The notes: generated from the letters alone by a model not told the origin. Numbered from the stretch's first letter, positions 1 through 7,781 are shown. The stretch is DNA of 46,340 nt from Betaproteobacteria bacterium (GCA_947486575.1 CANKUB010000025.1:1-46340); one strand, 5' to 3'. Program-made: numbers and translations.

Positions 1-726
1 GATTTTCAGTCCTTGCGCAAAGTCATCTGCGGCGGTGAAAAGCGTAACCGTGAAGTAGCGCAATTGTGGTTCGACAAATTCGGTCTGCGCGTGCTTGAAG
101 GTTACGGTGCCACAGAGTGCGGCCCGGCGATGTCGCTTAACACGCCACTGGTCTACAAGGATGGCACGGTCGGGCGTTTTCTTCCCGGCATTGAATCTCA
201 GGTGGCGCCCGTTCCGGGGATTGCCAGTGGTGGCGCGCTGTTTGTGCGCGGGCCGAATCTGATGAGCGGCTATTTGCATTACGACCAGCCAGGCGTGCTG
301 GCGCCGCCGCAATCCGCAGCGGGCGAGGGCTGGCACGACACCGGCGACGTGGTGGAGATCGATGCCGAGGGGTTTGTCACTATCGTCGGGCGCACACGAC
401 GATTTGCCAAGGTTGCGGGCGAGATGATTTCGCTGGATGCGATTGAACGTGTCGCGTATCTTGCGTCGCCTGCCTATCGGCACGCCGCATTACTTCAGCT
501 CGTGCCGGGGCAGGGCGAAAGCACGGTATTGTTTACCACGGATGGCGCACTAACCCGCTCGGCCCTGCTGCGCGCCTCACGCGAATTGGGCGCATCTGAT
601 TTGACTACGGCGCGCAGCATTGTGGTTCTGTCGGTACTGCCCTTGCTGGGCAATGGAAAAACAGATTACGGCACGCTGGACCAGCGTGCCATGGAGCTTG
701 CGGCTGCAGCGATAGTGCGTGCGTGA
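1..726 (+). CDS. aas: Aas, acyl-ACP synthetase C-terminal part (5' truncated by window edge)
   Basis: This is the C-terminal third of the bifunctional 2-acylglycerophosphoethanolamine acyltransferase/acyl-ACP synthetase, an inner-membrane enzyme that re-acylates lysophospholipids. The frame is open from the first base, so the start lies outside the window. Adenylate-forming motifs are visible in order: LEGYGATECGP, GWHDTGD, GRTRRFAKVAGEMISL and the C-terminal GNGKTDY, whose Lys is the usual adenylation lysine. From memory, E. coli Aas carries close equivalents (ILEGYGVTECAP, GWYDTGD, RFAKIAGEMVSL, LLGSGKPDF). The gene ends with TGA and is followed by a 100 bp gap holding one copy of the dispersed AT-rich element. 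The N-terminal acyltransferase and any LplT-like domain cannot be judged here. Confidence 0.9.
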   Translation, partial: DFQSLRKVICGGEKRNREVAQLWFDKFGLRVLEGYGATECGPAMSLNTPLVYKDGTVGRFLPGIESQVAPVPGIASGGALFVRGPNLMSGYLHYDQPGVLAPPQSAAGEGWHDTGDVVEIDAEGFVTIVGRTRRFAKVAGEMISLDAIERVAYLASPAYRHAALLQLVPGQGESTVLFTTDGALTRSALLRASRELGASDLTTARSIVVLSVLPLLGNGKTDYGTLDQRAMELAAAAIVRA

Positions 727-795
727 TATTCTCTGACGGTTGCACAGTGCCGCAATACTTGCGCTGGCCAGCGTACAGCCAGATTTAAAGTTATT

Positions 796-814
796 CAATA
801 AAAACAATTAGTTA
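796..814 (+). repeat. Dispersed 19-bp AT-rich element, copy 1
   Basis: CAATAAAAACAATTAGTTA fits the window consensus YAATAAAAWCAAWYRSTTA at every position. It lies between aas and the spermidine-synthase-like gene, ending 12 bp before the ATG. It differs by one base from the IHF consensus WATCAANNNNTTR. Confidence 0.75.
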
Positions 815-826
815 GGTAATTCCGGC

Positions 827-2854
827 ATGCCGCTTTACGCCGCGACTATTTTCCTGAGCGCGTTCCTGCTGTTTCTGGTGCAACCGATTATCGCCCGGCA
901 AATTCTGCCGTGGTTTGGCGGCGCGGCTTCGGTGTGGGCAGTGTGTCTGGTATTTTTCCAGAGCCTGTTGCTCGCCGGTTATGCCTATGCCGACTGGACG
1001 ACACGCCATATGTCGCCACGCACGCAGGCCAAAATTCATATCGCATTACTGGCAGCAAGTTTGCTGCTGCTGCCTATCTTGCCCGATGTGCGCTGGAAGC
1101 CTGGCGGCGAATCAGAAGCTGCGCCAGTGCTGGCGATCCTCGGTTTGTTATTCGTCACCATCGGCTTGCAGTATTTTCTGTTGTCCGCTACCAGTCCGCT
1201 GCTGCAAAGTTGGTACTGGCGGCACTTTAAACATGCGGTTCCGTACCGCTTGTTTGCATTGTCTAACTTTGCGTCGTTGCTCGCGTTGCTGGCGTATCCC
1301 TTGGCGATTGAGCCGTGGCTGCGCAGCACGGTGCAGTCTTACAGTTGGTCGACGCTCTACGTGGTGTTTGCCGCGCTGTGCGCGTTGACGGCCTGGGTAA
1401 GCGCGCGCGCAGCTGGGGATAACACTGCATCGGCCGCCGTCGCAGACGCCGAAGATGCGCCGGTGCCCGCCTTGGGTGATCGTGTATCGTGGGTTGTTTA
1501 CGCTGCGATGGGCTCGTGTTTGCTGCTCGGTGTGACCAATCACCTGACGCAGAATATCGCTTCGATTCCATTTTTGTGGCTGGCGCCGCTGGCGCTTTAT
1601 CTGGTCACGTTTATTCTGTGTTTTGATCATCCGCGCTGGTATGTGCGCCCGGTATTTATCGTGCTGATGGCGGCTGCATTGCCGACGATGGCGTGGTTCA
1701 GCGAATCGCTGGATTTGCAATTCGCAGCGCCGCTCTACGCAGTCGGGCTTTTCGTCAGTTGCATGTTCTGTCACGGCGAGTTGTACCGGGTGCGCCCGGC
1801 GCCACGTTATCTGACCACGTTTTATTTGATGATTTCCATCGGCGGCGCACTGGGCGCGTTGCTGATTGCGATTGGCGCGCCGTTGCTGCTCAAAGGTTAT
1901 TTTGAGCTGGGTATCATTCTCGCGGTGTGCGCGTTGCTGCTGTTCTGGAACGCGCTCGCACATGCACGCTGGATAGCCGTGCTGGGTTTTGTGGTGGCGA
2001 GTGTGACGACAGGTTTAGTGATCAAGAACATCACCGAGTATTCAACCGATGTGCGGGTGATGGTGCGCAATTTTTATGGCGTGGTACGCACCAAGGATTT
2101 CCCCTCGCCTGCGCCTTTCCGGGTGATGTATCACGGTGCCATCAACCACGGCGGGCAGTTGCTCGGTGCTGATGTGCGTCGCAAGCCCTCGACCTACTTC
2201 GGGCCAGGCAGCGGCTACGGACGCACCTTTGCCAGCCTGCCGCAAACCGCGCGCCGGGTGGGTGTGATCGGGCTGGGCGCGGGTGCTATTGCAGCATATG
2301 CGCGCAAGGGTGACTTGTTCCGTTTTTACGAAATTGATCCGCAAGTGGCTGCAGTGGCCATGCTGGAATTCTCTTTCCTGAAGGACAGCCCGGCGCAAAT
2401 TGAAGTGGCGCTCGGCGACGGCCGCCTGAGCCTGGAACGTGAAGCACCGCAGCGCTTTGATTTACTGGCGATCGATGCGTTTACGGGGGATTCAATTCCC
2501 ATGCACCTTCTGACGCGCGAAGCAATGGCGACCTACGTAAAGCATCTCGCGCCGGATGGCGTAATGGTGTTTCAGGCGACCAATCGCTATGTGAATATAG
2601 CGCCGGTAGTGGCGCGGCTCGCCAGCGAGTTTGGCATGAGCGCAGTGATGGTGACGGATGAGCCCGAAAACACCTACACCGCAGGCATTGATTACTGGTT
2701 GTCCTCGACGGATCAAATTATTGTCACCAGGAATCAGGCGATTCTTCAGGCGCCCGAGTTGCGCTACGCCGCCCACACGCTATCGCATGACCCGCAATTC
2801 CGTCTGTGGACAGATGATTTTTACAACTTGCTGAGTGTTTTGAAGTGGCAATAA
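827..2854 (+). CDS. Fused polytopic membrane protein/spermidine synthase-like protein
   Basis: A 675-residue protein. Roughly residues 1-430 form many hydrophobic segments, beginning MPLYAATIFLSAFLLFLVQP, typical of fused MFS/spermidine synthase proteins. Residues from about 470 carry a Rossmann methyltransferase-like aminopropyltransferase domain. GVIGLGAGAIAAYA is the nucleotide-loop equivalent, followed by FYEIDP, LGDGRL and DLLAIDAFTGDSIP, the last containing the aspartate that corresponds to the catalytic Asp of SpeE. Polyamine synthesis by these fused proteins is poorly supported in general, so the substrate is uncertain. The protein should sit in the inner membrane with the enzyme domain in the cytosol. 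It stands alone, separated from aas by the AT-rich element and from the next genes by about 500 bp of non-coding DNA. Confidence 0.88.
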   Translation: MPLYAATIFLSAFLLFLVQPIIARQILPWFGGAASVWAVCLVFFQSLLLAGYAYADWTTRHMSPRTQAKIHIALLAASLLLLPILPDVRWKPGGESEAAPVLAILGLLFVTIGLQYFLLSATSPLLQSWYWRHFKHAVPYRLFALSNFASLLALLAYPLAIEPWLRSTVQSYSWSTLYVVFAALCALTAWVSARAAGDNTASAAVADAEDAPVPALGDRVSWVVYAAMGSCLLLGVTNHLTQNIASIPFLWLAPLALYLVTFILCFDHPRWYVRPVFIVLMAAALPTMAWFSESLDLQFAAPLYAVGLFVSCMFCHGELYRVRPAPRYLTTFYLMISIGGALGALLIAIGAPLLLKGYFELGIILAVCALLLFWNALAHARWIAVLGFVVASVTTGLVIKNITEYSTDVRVMVRNFYGVVRTKDFPSPAPFRVMYHGAINHGGQLLGADVRRKPSTYFGPGSGYGRTFASLPQTARRVGVIGLGAGAIAAYARKGDLFRFYEIDPQVAAVAMLEFSFLKDSPAQIEVALGDGRLSLEREAPQRFDLLAIDAFTGDSIPMHLLTREAMATYVKHLAPDGVMVFQATNRYVNIAPVVARLASEFGMSAVMVTDEPENTYTAGIDYWLSSTDQIIVTRNQAILQAPELRYAAHTLSHDPQFRLWTDDFYNLLSVLKWQ

Positions 2855-2953
2855 ATTGCGGCATAAAAGCAAGTGCCTGATGGAATGACGTAGTTGCACT
2901 TCAGGGTTACTGCAATCCGGTCATGGCGCGATGGAGAGGCTGCCTGCGCGTGC

Positions 2954-2962
2954 TGATCCACA
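2954..2962 (+). promoter_or_regulatory. Outlying DnaA-box-like 9-mer
   Basis: TGATCCACA differs from the DnaA box TTATNCACA at one position. On its own it would mean nothing. It is listed because three further boxes lie about 100 bp downstream in the same non-coding stretch. Confidence 0.3.
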
Positions 2963-3053
2963 CCTGCGGTGATCGCTTGTCGCTGGCGCTTAAAAAATAG
3001 GCGCTTGAGCATAAATTCATACAAAACCGCGTTGCACAACCCGATTCGTAAGC

Positions 3054-3088
3054 TTGTTCACAAGGTTATCCACAGAAATTGTGAATAG
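3054..3088. promoter_or_regulatory. Cluster of three DnaA boxes
   Basis: Three 9-mers match TTATNCACA within 35 bp: TTGTTCACA at 3054-3062 (+, one mismatch), TTATCCACA at 3066-3074 (+, perfect) and CTATTCACA at 3080-3088 (-, one mismatch). The outer two also form a dyad, TTCACAA (3057-3063) with TTGTGAA (3079-3085). The DNA to the right (3085-3137) is AT-rich and holds an exact IHF consensus at 3125-3137. The flanking genes are not dnaA, dnaN or gidA, so a regulatory DnaA-binding locus is more likely than the chromosomal origin. That reading is inferred from sequence only. Confidence 0.55.
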
Positions 3089-3118
3089 TTTTCTGTTGCG
3101 CATGAAGTAATTTTAACT

Positions 3119-3137
3119 AAATTAAATCAATGTCTTA
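3119..3137 (+). promoter_or_regulatory. IHF-like site / divergent copy of the 19-bp element
   Basis: AAATTAAATCAATGTCTTA matches 15 of 19 positions of the dispersed element. Its last 13 bases are an exact match to WATCAANNNNTTR, with an AT-rich 5' flank as at known IHF sites. It lies 30 bp right of the DnaA-box cluster. Confidence 0.45.
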
Positions 3138-3300
3138 CGGTCATCAATGCAATGTGTCTTTAGCTTTGTCATTGATTCGACGCGGAATTTTCTTAACCGT
3201 TTTTTGCAGTCGTTGTCACTTGCGTGTCGTACGCGAGAGTTGGCATTAAGTCATGACGTTAATAGTTTGTTAAAACAGCATTTTCGCCTTCGATCAGAAC

Positions 3301-3328
3301 TTGTATACGTATTCGCCAATGGTAGAAT
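3301..3328 (+). promoter_or_regulatory. Putative sigma70 promoter for the small Arg-rich ORF
   Basis: TTGTAT (3301-3306) and TAGAAT (3323-3328) are separated by 16 bp. The -10 matches five of six consensus bases and the -35 matches three. The start codon of the small ORF lies 45 bp downstream. Confidence 0.35.
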
Positions 3329-3372
3329 TCCCGCCGAAGTGAACGTCGAGATAATATTGCCTGGGACAGAAC

Positions 3373-3510
3373 ATGACCGAAGAACGCAGAAATAGGGTGG
3401 GTGGTCGTCGGAAAAATGATGATCGCCGCAAAGGCCGCAGCGCCCTTTACGCCGGCCCGGAGCGCCGCGCGGTCGATCGGCGTAATGGTGTAGGCCGCCG
3501 CGCGAGCTGA
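3373..3510 (+). CDS. Small Arg-rich hypothetical protein (45 aa)
   Basis: ATG at 3373 opens a 45-codon frame ending in TGA. The product is very basic, with spaced Arg pairs: EERRNR, GGRRKNDDRRKG, GPERRAV, DRRNG and GRRAS. Such RR-repeat tracts resemble the low-complexity ERR/DRR tails seen in some proteobacterial proteins, but I recognise no family. A putative sigma70 promoter sits 45 bp upstream. The Shine-Dalgarno is weak (TGGGACAG). The regular arginine spacing and position behind a promoter favour a real gene; the short length and poor ribosome site argue against. A nucleic-acid-binding role would be a guess. Confidence 0.4.
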   Translation: MTEERRNRVGGRRKNDDRRKGRSALYAGPERRAVDRRNGVGRRAS

Positions 3511-3655
3511 CGCCGCACAAACGCTACTGCCCAATCTGTTGTTCGTTGCGTGGCGGTATCCGTGCACGCCTGCATGAATGCTAACGTTGTGCATGAGTTT
3601 TAACCTTGCGCCCGGCGCGCTACGTTCGCGCAGTTATCACCGCGATGTCGCCCAG

Positions 3656-3667
3656 CCCCCCCCCCCC
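3656..3667. repeat. C12 homopolymer tract
   Basis: Twelve consecutive C residues lie eight bases upstream of the TTGACA of the putative promoter at 3676. Such a tract is prone to slippage and to sequencing error. Confidence 0.8.
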
Positions 3668-3675
3668 GGATTTTA

Positions 3676-3704
3676 TTGACAGAAGCGGGTGCTGAACCTA
3701 GCAT
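3676..3704 (+). promoter_or_regulatory. Putative sigma70 promoter for the long catabolic gene block
   Basis: A perfect TTGACA (3676-3681), a 17 bp spacer and TAGCAT (3699-3704, four of six bases). It lies 53-74 bp upstream of the candidate starts of the first gene of the co-directional block. The C12 tract is just upstream of the -35. Confidence 0.45.
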
Positions 3705-3777
3705 CCGGTAGCCCTTCATTGCGCGCTTGGCGATGACGGGGAACCTCTGAATTCCCGTGGATGTACGATTCATCGCA

Positions 3778-4656
3778 ATGATAAAACTTGCTCTGATTTC
3801 TGAAGGCGTAAACACCTGGCCGGTGTACGTGGCGCAGGCGCTGGGCCTGTGGCAGCGCGCTGGCGTTGAGGTTGATCTCACCGTCACCGGTTCGTCGATA
3901 CAGCAACTGGATGCGCTGAAAAAAGGCGCGTTTGATATCGGTTTTCAGCAAGTTGATCACATTGTTCGCGGCGTTGAGTTGGGTGCGGATTTGTTCATAT
4001 TTATGGGGCAATCGCACGCGCCGGAGCTTTCGCTGATGGTGTCGCCAGACATCAATGGCGTAGCGGATCTTAAAGGCAAAACCATTGTGGTTGACGATGC
4101 GCGAACGGGCTATTCGTTGTTGCTTAAAAAACTCTTCGAGCAGCATGGTCTGCGAGAAATGGATACGCAGTTTAAAAATGTGGGCGGTTCGCAAGAGCGT
4201 TTTGATGCGATGAAAAACGGCGAGGGCTCGGCGTGTTTTATCAACCCGCCATTTGATCGCAATCTCGTCGCAGCGGGGCTGAAGAATCTGGGGGCGTCGA
4301 GCGATTTTTTTCCGACCTATCCAGGGCCGATCGCTGCTGCGCGCCGCGCGTGGGCGCGCGATCACAAGGCCGAATTGATGGCGTTTATTCGGGGCTTCAA
4401 TCAAGCCTACGCGTGGTTGCAGGATGGGACGAACAAATCCGCAGCCGTGCAACTGCTGCCAGCGCGACTCAATATGGCGGCTGATGCGGCGGGCCGCGCT
4501 TTGGAGCGCGTGTTCTGTCAGCCGCGTCCGCAAATCACTGAAGACGGCGTGCGGCAGGTGATGGATCTGGTCTGGGCAGCAGAAAAATTTACTGCGGCCA
4601 AAACCGACCCCGCCAAGTACATGGATTTGAGTTACCTGCGCGAAGCGGGCGAATAG
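3778..4656 (+). CDS. NMT1/THI5-type substrate-binding protein without signal peptide
   Basis: A 292-residue periplasmic-binding-protein II fold of the SsuA/NMT1/THI5 group. The N-terminus, MIKLALISEGVNTWPVYVAQ, leads straight into the first beta-strand, and an in-frame TGA at 3748 leaves no room for a signal peptide. A GTG at 3757 would add only seven residues. Neither start has a convincing Shine-Dalgarno; ATG 3778 is preferred because the fold begins there. Family features include LGLWQRAGVEVDL, a ligand-loop-like GAFDIGFQQVDHIVRG and DLKGKTIVVDDARTGYS. No ABC ATPase or permease is nearby. The protein may be a cytosolic binding or THI5-like protein rather than a transporter receptor. It is first in the long block, 20 bp before the hydrolase. 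Confidence 0.75.
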   Translation: MIKLALISEGVNTWPVYVAQALGLWQRAGVEVDLTVTGSSIQQLDALKKGAFDIGFQQVDHIVRGVELGADLFIFMGQSHAPELSLMVSPDINGVADLKGKTIVVDDARTGYSLLLKKLFEQHGLREMDTQFKNVGGSQERFDAMKNGEGSACFINPPFDRNLVAAGLKNLGASSDFFPTYPGPIAAARRAWARDHKAELMAFIRGFNQAYAWLQDGTNKSAAVQLLPARLNMAADAAGRALERVFCQPRPQITEDGVRQVMDLVWAAEKFTAAKTDPAKYMDLSYLREAGE

Positions 4657-4676
4657 AAAATCCGGGAGAGCATGTC

Positions 4677-5738
4677 ATGCCCGATTCAAGGGTAGAAGCC
4701 GCGATACACCATTGGGCGCCGCGCTTTGTCGCGAATGGCGTAGCGCTGACGGATTTTCAGGAAGTCACAGCCGGCCTTGAGCACTGGCCTGACTGGTGCG
4801 CGGCCTGGAGCAAACGCGCAGCCGTGCATGAGGCGCTGGGTGACGCGGTGTTTGCGCAAGGTCATACCTTATCGGCGGGAGAGCACTGGAACCGCGCAGC
4901 CGTGTGTTACCACTTTGCCAAATTCGTGTTTGTCGAAGATCTTGCGCAGATGCGCGCCGCGCACACGAAAGCGGTGCAATGCCGTAGCAAGGCGTTGCCC
5001 TATTTGCAGCCTGCGGGCGAGCGCGTATCGATTCCGTTTGAAGGCACCTACTTTCACGGCATATTGCGTAAGCCGCCGGGGGTTGAGAATCCGCCGCTTG
5101 TGATCATGTGCATGGGCCTGGATTCCGCGAAAGAGGAAACCGATGCCTACGAGCAGCCATTTCTCGCGCGTGGCATGGCAATACTGGCGTTTGATGGCCC
5201 GGGGCAGGGCGAATCCGAATACGAACTCGGCATACGTGGGGATTACGAAGTCGCTGTTCGTGCGGTGGTGGACTGGGTGGAAAAGCGCACGGATGTAGAC
5301 ATCAAGCGCATCGGTTTGTGGGGCGTGTCGATGGGCGGCTATTACGCGCCGCGCGCCGCCGCGTTTGAACCGCGCATCAAGGCGTGCATTTCGCTGTCAG
5401 GCCCGTTTGATTGGGCGGCGAATTGGGGCGCACTGAACGAACTCACGCGCGAGACGTTTCGCGTGCGTGCACGGCAAAAAACGCAGGAAGACGCCCGCCA
5501 GTTTGCCACAACGTTGACGCTAAAAAATTGCGCGCACCAGATTACCTGTCCATTGTTTATTGTCGCGGGCAAACTCGATCGCATTGTGCCGTGGCAGGAC
5601 GGCGAACGTCTCGCGAAATCCGCCAAAGGGCCGGTGGAATTTTTGTTGCTCGACGATGGCAACCATGTAGCGAATAATCGCGGTTACCGCTGGCGCACGC
5701 AGTCGGCGGACTGGATGGCGCGGCAGTTGAGTGCGTGA
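4677..5738 (+). CDS. Alpha/beta hydrolase, DUF1100/2,6-dihydroxypseudooxynicotine hydrolase-like
   Basis: A 353-residue cytosolic serine hydrolase. Residues 1-115 form a helical N-terminal domain and the rest is the alpha/beta-hydrolase core. The nucleophile elbow is GVSMGGY (Ser218), the acid is likely Asp301 in AGKLDRIVPW and the His is His330 in DDGNHV. FDGPGQGESE (172-181) is the strand 4/loop motif of the FrsA/DHPON hydrolase group. In that family the characterised pseudooxynicotine enzyme cleaves a C-C bond in nicotine catabolism; the substrate here is unknown. It follows the SBP by 20 bp with GGGAGAG near the ATG and precedes a Bug receptor, consistent with hydrolysis of an imported ketone, ester or amide. 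Confidence 0.83.
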   Translation: MPDSRVEAAIHHWAPRFVANGVALTDFQEVTAGLEHWPDWCAAWSKRAAVHEALGDAVFAQGHTLSAGEHWNRAAVCYHFAKFVFVEDLAQMRAAHTKAVQCRSKALPYLQPAGERVSIPFEGTYFHGILRKPPGVENPPLVIMCMGLDSAKEETDAYEQPFLARGMAILAFDGPGQGESEYELGIRGDYEVAVRAVVDWVEKRTDVDIKRIGLWGVSMGGYYAPRAAAFEPRIKACISLSGPFDWAANWGALNELTRETFRVRARQKTQEDARQFATTLTLKNCAHQITCPLFIVAGKLDRIVPWQDGERLAKSAKGPVEFLLLDDGNHVANNRGYRWRTQSADWMARQLSA

Positions 5739-5752
5739 AATGTATAAATAAT

Positions 5753-5771
5753 TAATAAAAACAAATGCTTA
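5753..5771 (+). repeat. Dispersed 19-bp AT-rich element, copy 2
   Basis: TAATAAAAACAAATGCTTA fits the consensus at every position. It fills the gap between the hydrolase stop (5738) and the Bug ATG (5785), upstream of that gene's GAGGG ribosome site. Confidence 0.75.
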
Positions 5772-5784
5772 GTGAGGGTGCATC

Positions 5785-6750
5785 ATGAAAGCTGGAAAAC
5801 TTGCCGCGTGCGTATGTGTGCTGGTGTGTGGCGGTGCCGCGCAGGCGCAGGAAAAATTTCCCAGCAAGAATATTCGCATGCTGGTGCCGTTTGCGGCCGG
5901 TAGCCAGACGGATATTCTGGCGCGCTGGATCGGTGAGAAATTTCTCGAAAGCTGGGGCCAGCAGGTGGTGGTGGACAATCGACCGAGCGCGGGTGGCACC
6001 ATTGCCTCGCAATATGTGCTCGACGCCAATTTCGATGGACACACCATGATGATGGTGTCCACGGGGCATGCGGGCAATGCCACGCTCTATTCCAAGCTGC
6101 CGTACGACACCATCCGCGATTTTGCGGGCGTGTCGCAGGTGGCGAGTGTGCCGAATCTGCTGGTGGTGGCACCAACGCTGGGGCCAAAAAACGTGAAGGA
6201 GCTGATTGCATTCATGAAGGCCAAGCCGGGCACCATGAATTTCAGTTCAGCGGGTATCGGCAGTGGCACGCAAATCAACGGCGAGATGTTCAATCTGGCA
6301 GCGGGCGTCAAGGTGGCGCATGTGCCGTACAAGGGTGCGCCGGATGCGCTGAACAACGTGATCGGCGGCAACGTGCAATACAACTTCGCGCCGATATTGG
6401 TGGCAGCGGGGCAGGTCAAGGCCGGGCGTGTGCTCGCGCTGGGCGTTTCCACGGCGGCGCGTTCGCCTTTGTTTCCGAATGTGCCGACCATCGCCGAAGC
6501 GGGGCTGCCGGGCTTTGAATACGATCAATGGTACGGTTTGCTGCTTGCCGCGAAGACGCCGCGTCCCGTCGTGAACGCGGTGAATAGAGAGGTAGTGCGC
6601 ATACTTAGCACGCCGGAAATGAAGGAACGCATGCTGACGCAGGGGGCGACACCAAAGCCGACTACGCCGGAAGCATTCGACGCGTTTATTCGTGCCGAGG
6701 TGAAAAAATTTGCGCCAGTGATTATTGCTTCGGGTGCGAAGGTTAACTGA
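5785..6750 (+). CDS. Bug (TctC-like) tricarboxylate-type solute receptor 1
   Basis: A 321-residue periplasmic receptor. The signal peptide is MKAGKLAACVCVLVCGGAAQA with cleavage after AQA. The Bug fingerprint follows: FPSKNIRMLVPFAAGSQTD with ligand-loop Asp, VVVDNRPSAGGT, LPYDTIRDFAGV, KPGTMNFSSAGIGSG and HVPYKGAPDAL. Bug proteins capture carboxylates, and some capture amides or nicotinate-like acids, for TctAB transporters or for signalling. Start ATG 5785 has GAGGG at an ideal distance. The second Bug gene begins about 30 bp downstream, so the two are co-transcribed. No TctAB lies nearby; the only copy in the window is 23 kb away. Confidence 0.92.
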   Translation: MKAGKLAACVCVLVCGGAAQAQEKFPSKNIRMLVPFAAGSQTDILARWIGEKFLESWGQQVVVDNRPSAGGTIASQYVLDANFDGHTMMMVSTGHAGNATLYSKLPYDTIRDFAGVSQVASVPNLLVVAPTLGPKNVKELIAFMKAKPGTMNFSSAGIGSGTQINGEMFNLAAGVKVAHVPYKGAPDALNNVIGGNVQYNFAPILVAAGQVKAGRVLALGVSTAARSPLFPNVPTIAEAGLPGFEYDQWYGLLLAAKTPRPVVNAVNREVVRILSTPEMKERMLTQGATPKPTTPEAFDAFIRAEVKKFAPVIIASGAKVN

Positions 6751-6781
6751 CATGTGTGCCGTATTGAATGTGAGGTGTATA

Positions 6782-7738
6782 TTGAAAAAGTTGCTGTTGA
6801 TGATTTGTCTTGCGCCAGTGCTGGTGTTTGCACAGGGCACGGACCCGTACCCGAATCGCCCGATACGTATCATGGGCGGTGGTGTGGGCAGCACGGCTGA
6901 CTATCTGTCGCGCTTCATCGGCCAAAAGCTCAATGAAAAATGGGCGCAGCCGGTGGTGGTGGATAGCCGTTCCGGCGCGGGTGGCACGTTGTCTGCGGAT
7001 GTCGTGGCCAAGGCAGCCCCCGACGGTTACAACCTCGTGATGGGGCATGCCGGGCCAATGGTGAGCGCAGTAGCGCTGTATAAAGACCTGCCCTACGATC
7101 CGGTAAAGGATTTTGCACCCGTTTCACGCATGACCACCGGCGTGGTGGTGCTGGTGACGCATCCGTCGATACCAGTTAGCAATACAAAGGAATTGATTGC
7201 CTATCTCAAGCAGAAAAGTGGTTTGAGTTACGCCTCGGCGGGTAATGGTTCGATGAGCCATCTTGCGGGCGAATTGTTTAACCGCATTGCAGGTGTCAAT
7301 GTGCTGCACGTGCCGTACAAAAGCGCGGGCTTTGCGCTAACGGCGCTGTTATCATCCGAAACTCAGATTTCGTTTTTGTCGCCCGTGACGGCGCACACGC
7401 AACTGAAAGCGGGCCGCGTGAAGGCGCTGGCGGTATCGAGCAAAACACGCTTTGCGGGCACGCCAGAAATACCGAGTGCGGTGGAAGCCGGCATACCGGG
7501 TATGGATGCACAACTGTGGTTCGGTTTGTTCACCACCGCTAAAACGCCACGTGTGGTGGTTATGAAATTGAATCAACAGATCACCGAAGTGTTGAACCGG
7601 CCCGACGTAAAAGCAATGTTGCTTGCGCAAGGTGCAGAGGCAGCGCCCTCGACACCGGAGGAGCTTGGCGATTTTGTGAAGAGCGAGCTTCTGCGCTGGG
7701 TGCCGATTATCAAGGCCGCAGGAATTAAAGCAGGCTGA
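6782..7738 (+). CDS. Bug (TctC-like) solute receptor 2
   Basis: A periplasmic receptor of about 318 residues. A TTG start at 6782 is preferred because it gives a compact signal peptide, (M)KKLLLMICLAPVLVFAQ, and has GAGGTG just upstream. ATG 6752 would add ten residues before the basic region and lies 1 bp after the previous stop. Bug features are YPNRPIRIMGGGVGSTADYL, VVVDSRSGAGGTL, LPYDPVKDFAPV, SYASAGNGSMSHLAGE and HVPYKSAG. GGGVGSTAD departs from the usual PFxxGGxxD in the first ligand loop, suggesting a distinct ligand. The gene is paired with receptor 1 and precedes the M24 gene by 43 bp. Confidence 0.88.
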   Translation: MKKLLLMICLAPVLVFAQGTDPYPNRPIRIMGGGVGSTADYLSRFIGQKLNEKWAQPVVVDSRSGAGGTLSADVVAKAAPDGYNLVMGHAGPMVSAVALYKDLPYDPVKDFAPVSRMTTGVVVLVTHPSIPVSNTKELIAYLKQKSGLSYASAGNGSMSHLAGELFNRIAGVNVLHVPYKSAGFALTALLSSETQISFLSPVTAHTQLKAGRVKALAVSSKTRFAGTPEIPSAVEAGIPGMDAQLWFGLFTTAKTPRVVVMKLNQQITEVLNRPDVKAMLLAQGAEAAPSTPEELGDFVKSELLRWVPIIKAAGIKAG

Positions 7739-7751
7739 TAATGGCCGTCTG

Positions 7752-7770
7752 TAAGTGTTTGTTTTTATTG
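7752..7770 (-). repeat. Dispersed 19-bp AT-rich element, copy 3 (inverted)
   Basis: On the minus strand this reads CAATAAAAACAAACACTTA, within one base of consensus. It occupies the gap between Bug 2 and the M24 gene and overlaps that gene's TGAGGA ribosome site. Confidence 0.7.
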
Positions 7771-7781
7771 AGGAAAATGTA

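Noticed and set aside
1148-1963. 271-codon minus-strand frame inside the spermidine-synthase-like gene
   Set aside because: Arg/Gln-rich composition with no family features, antisense to a clearly coding frame.
2821-3039. 72-codon minus-strand frame after the spermidine-synthase-like gene
   Set aside because: Overlaps the end of that gene, has no family-like segment and no ribosome site.
2954-3137. Chromosomal replication origin
   Set aside because: Too few DnaA boxes and no dnaA, dnaN, gidA or parAB neighbours; a regulatory DnaA locus fits better.
3147-3395. 82-codon plus-strand frame in the DnaA-box spacer
   Set aside because: Overlaps the promoter and start of the Arg-rich ORF in another frame; no motif.
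3673-4533. 286-codon minus-strand frame opposite the NMT1-like SBP
   Set aside because: The plus frame has clear SBP motifs; the minus frame is an Arg-rich shadow.
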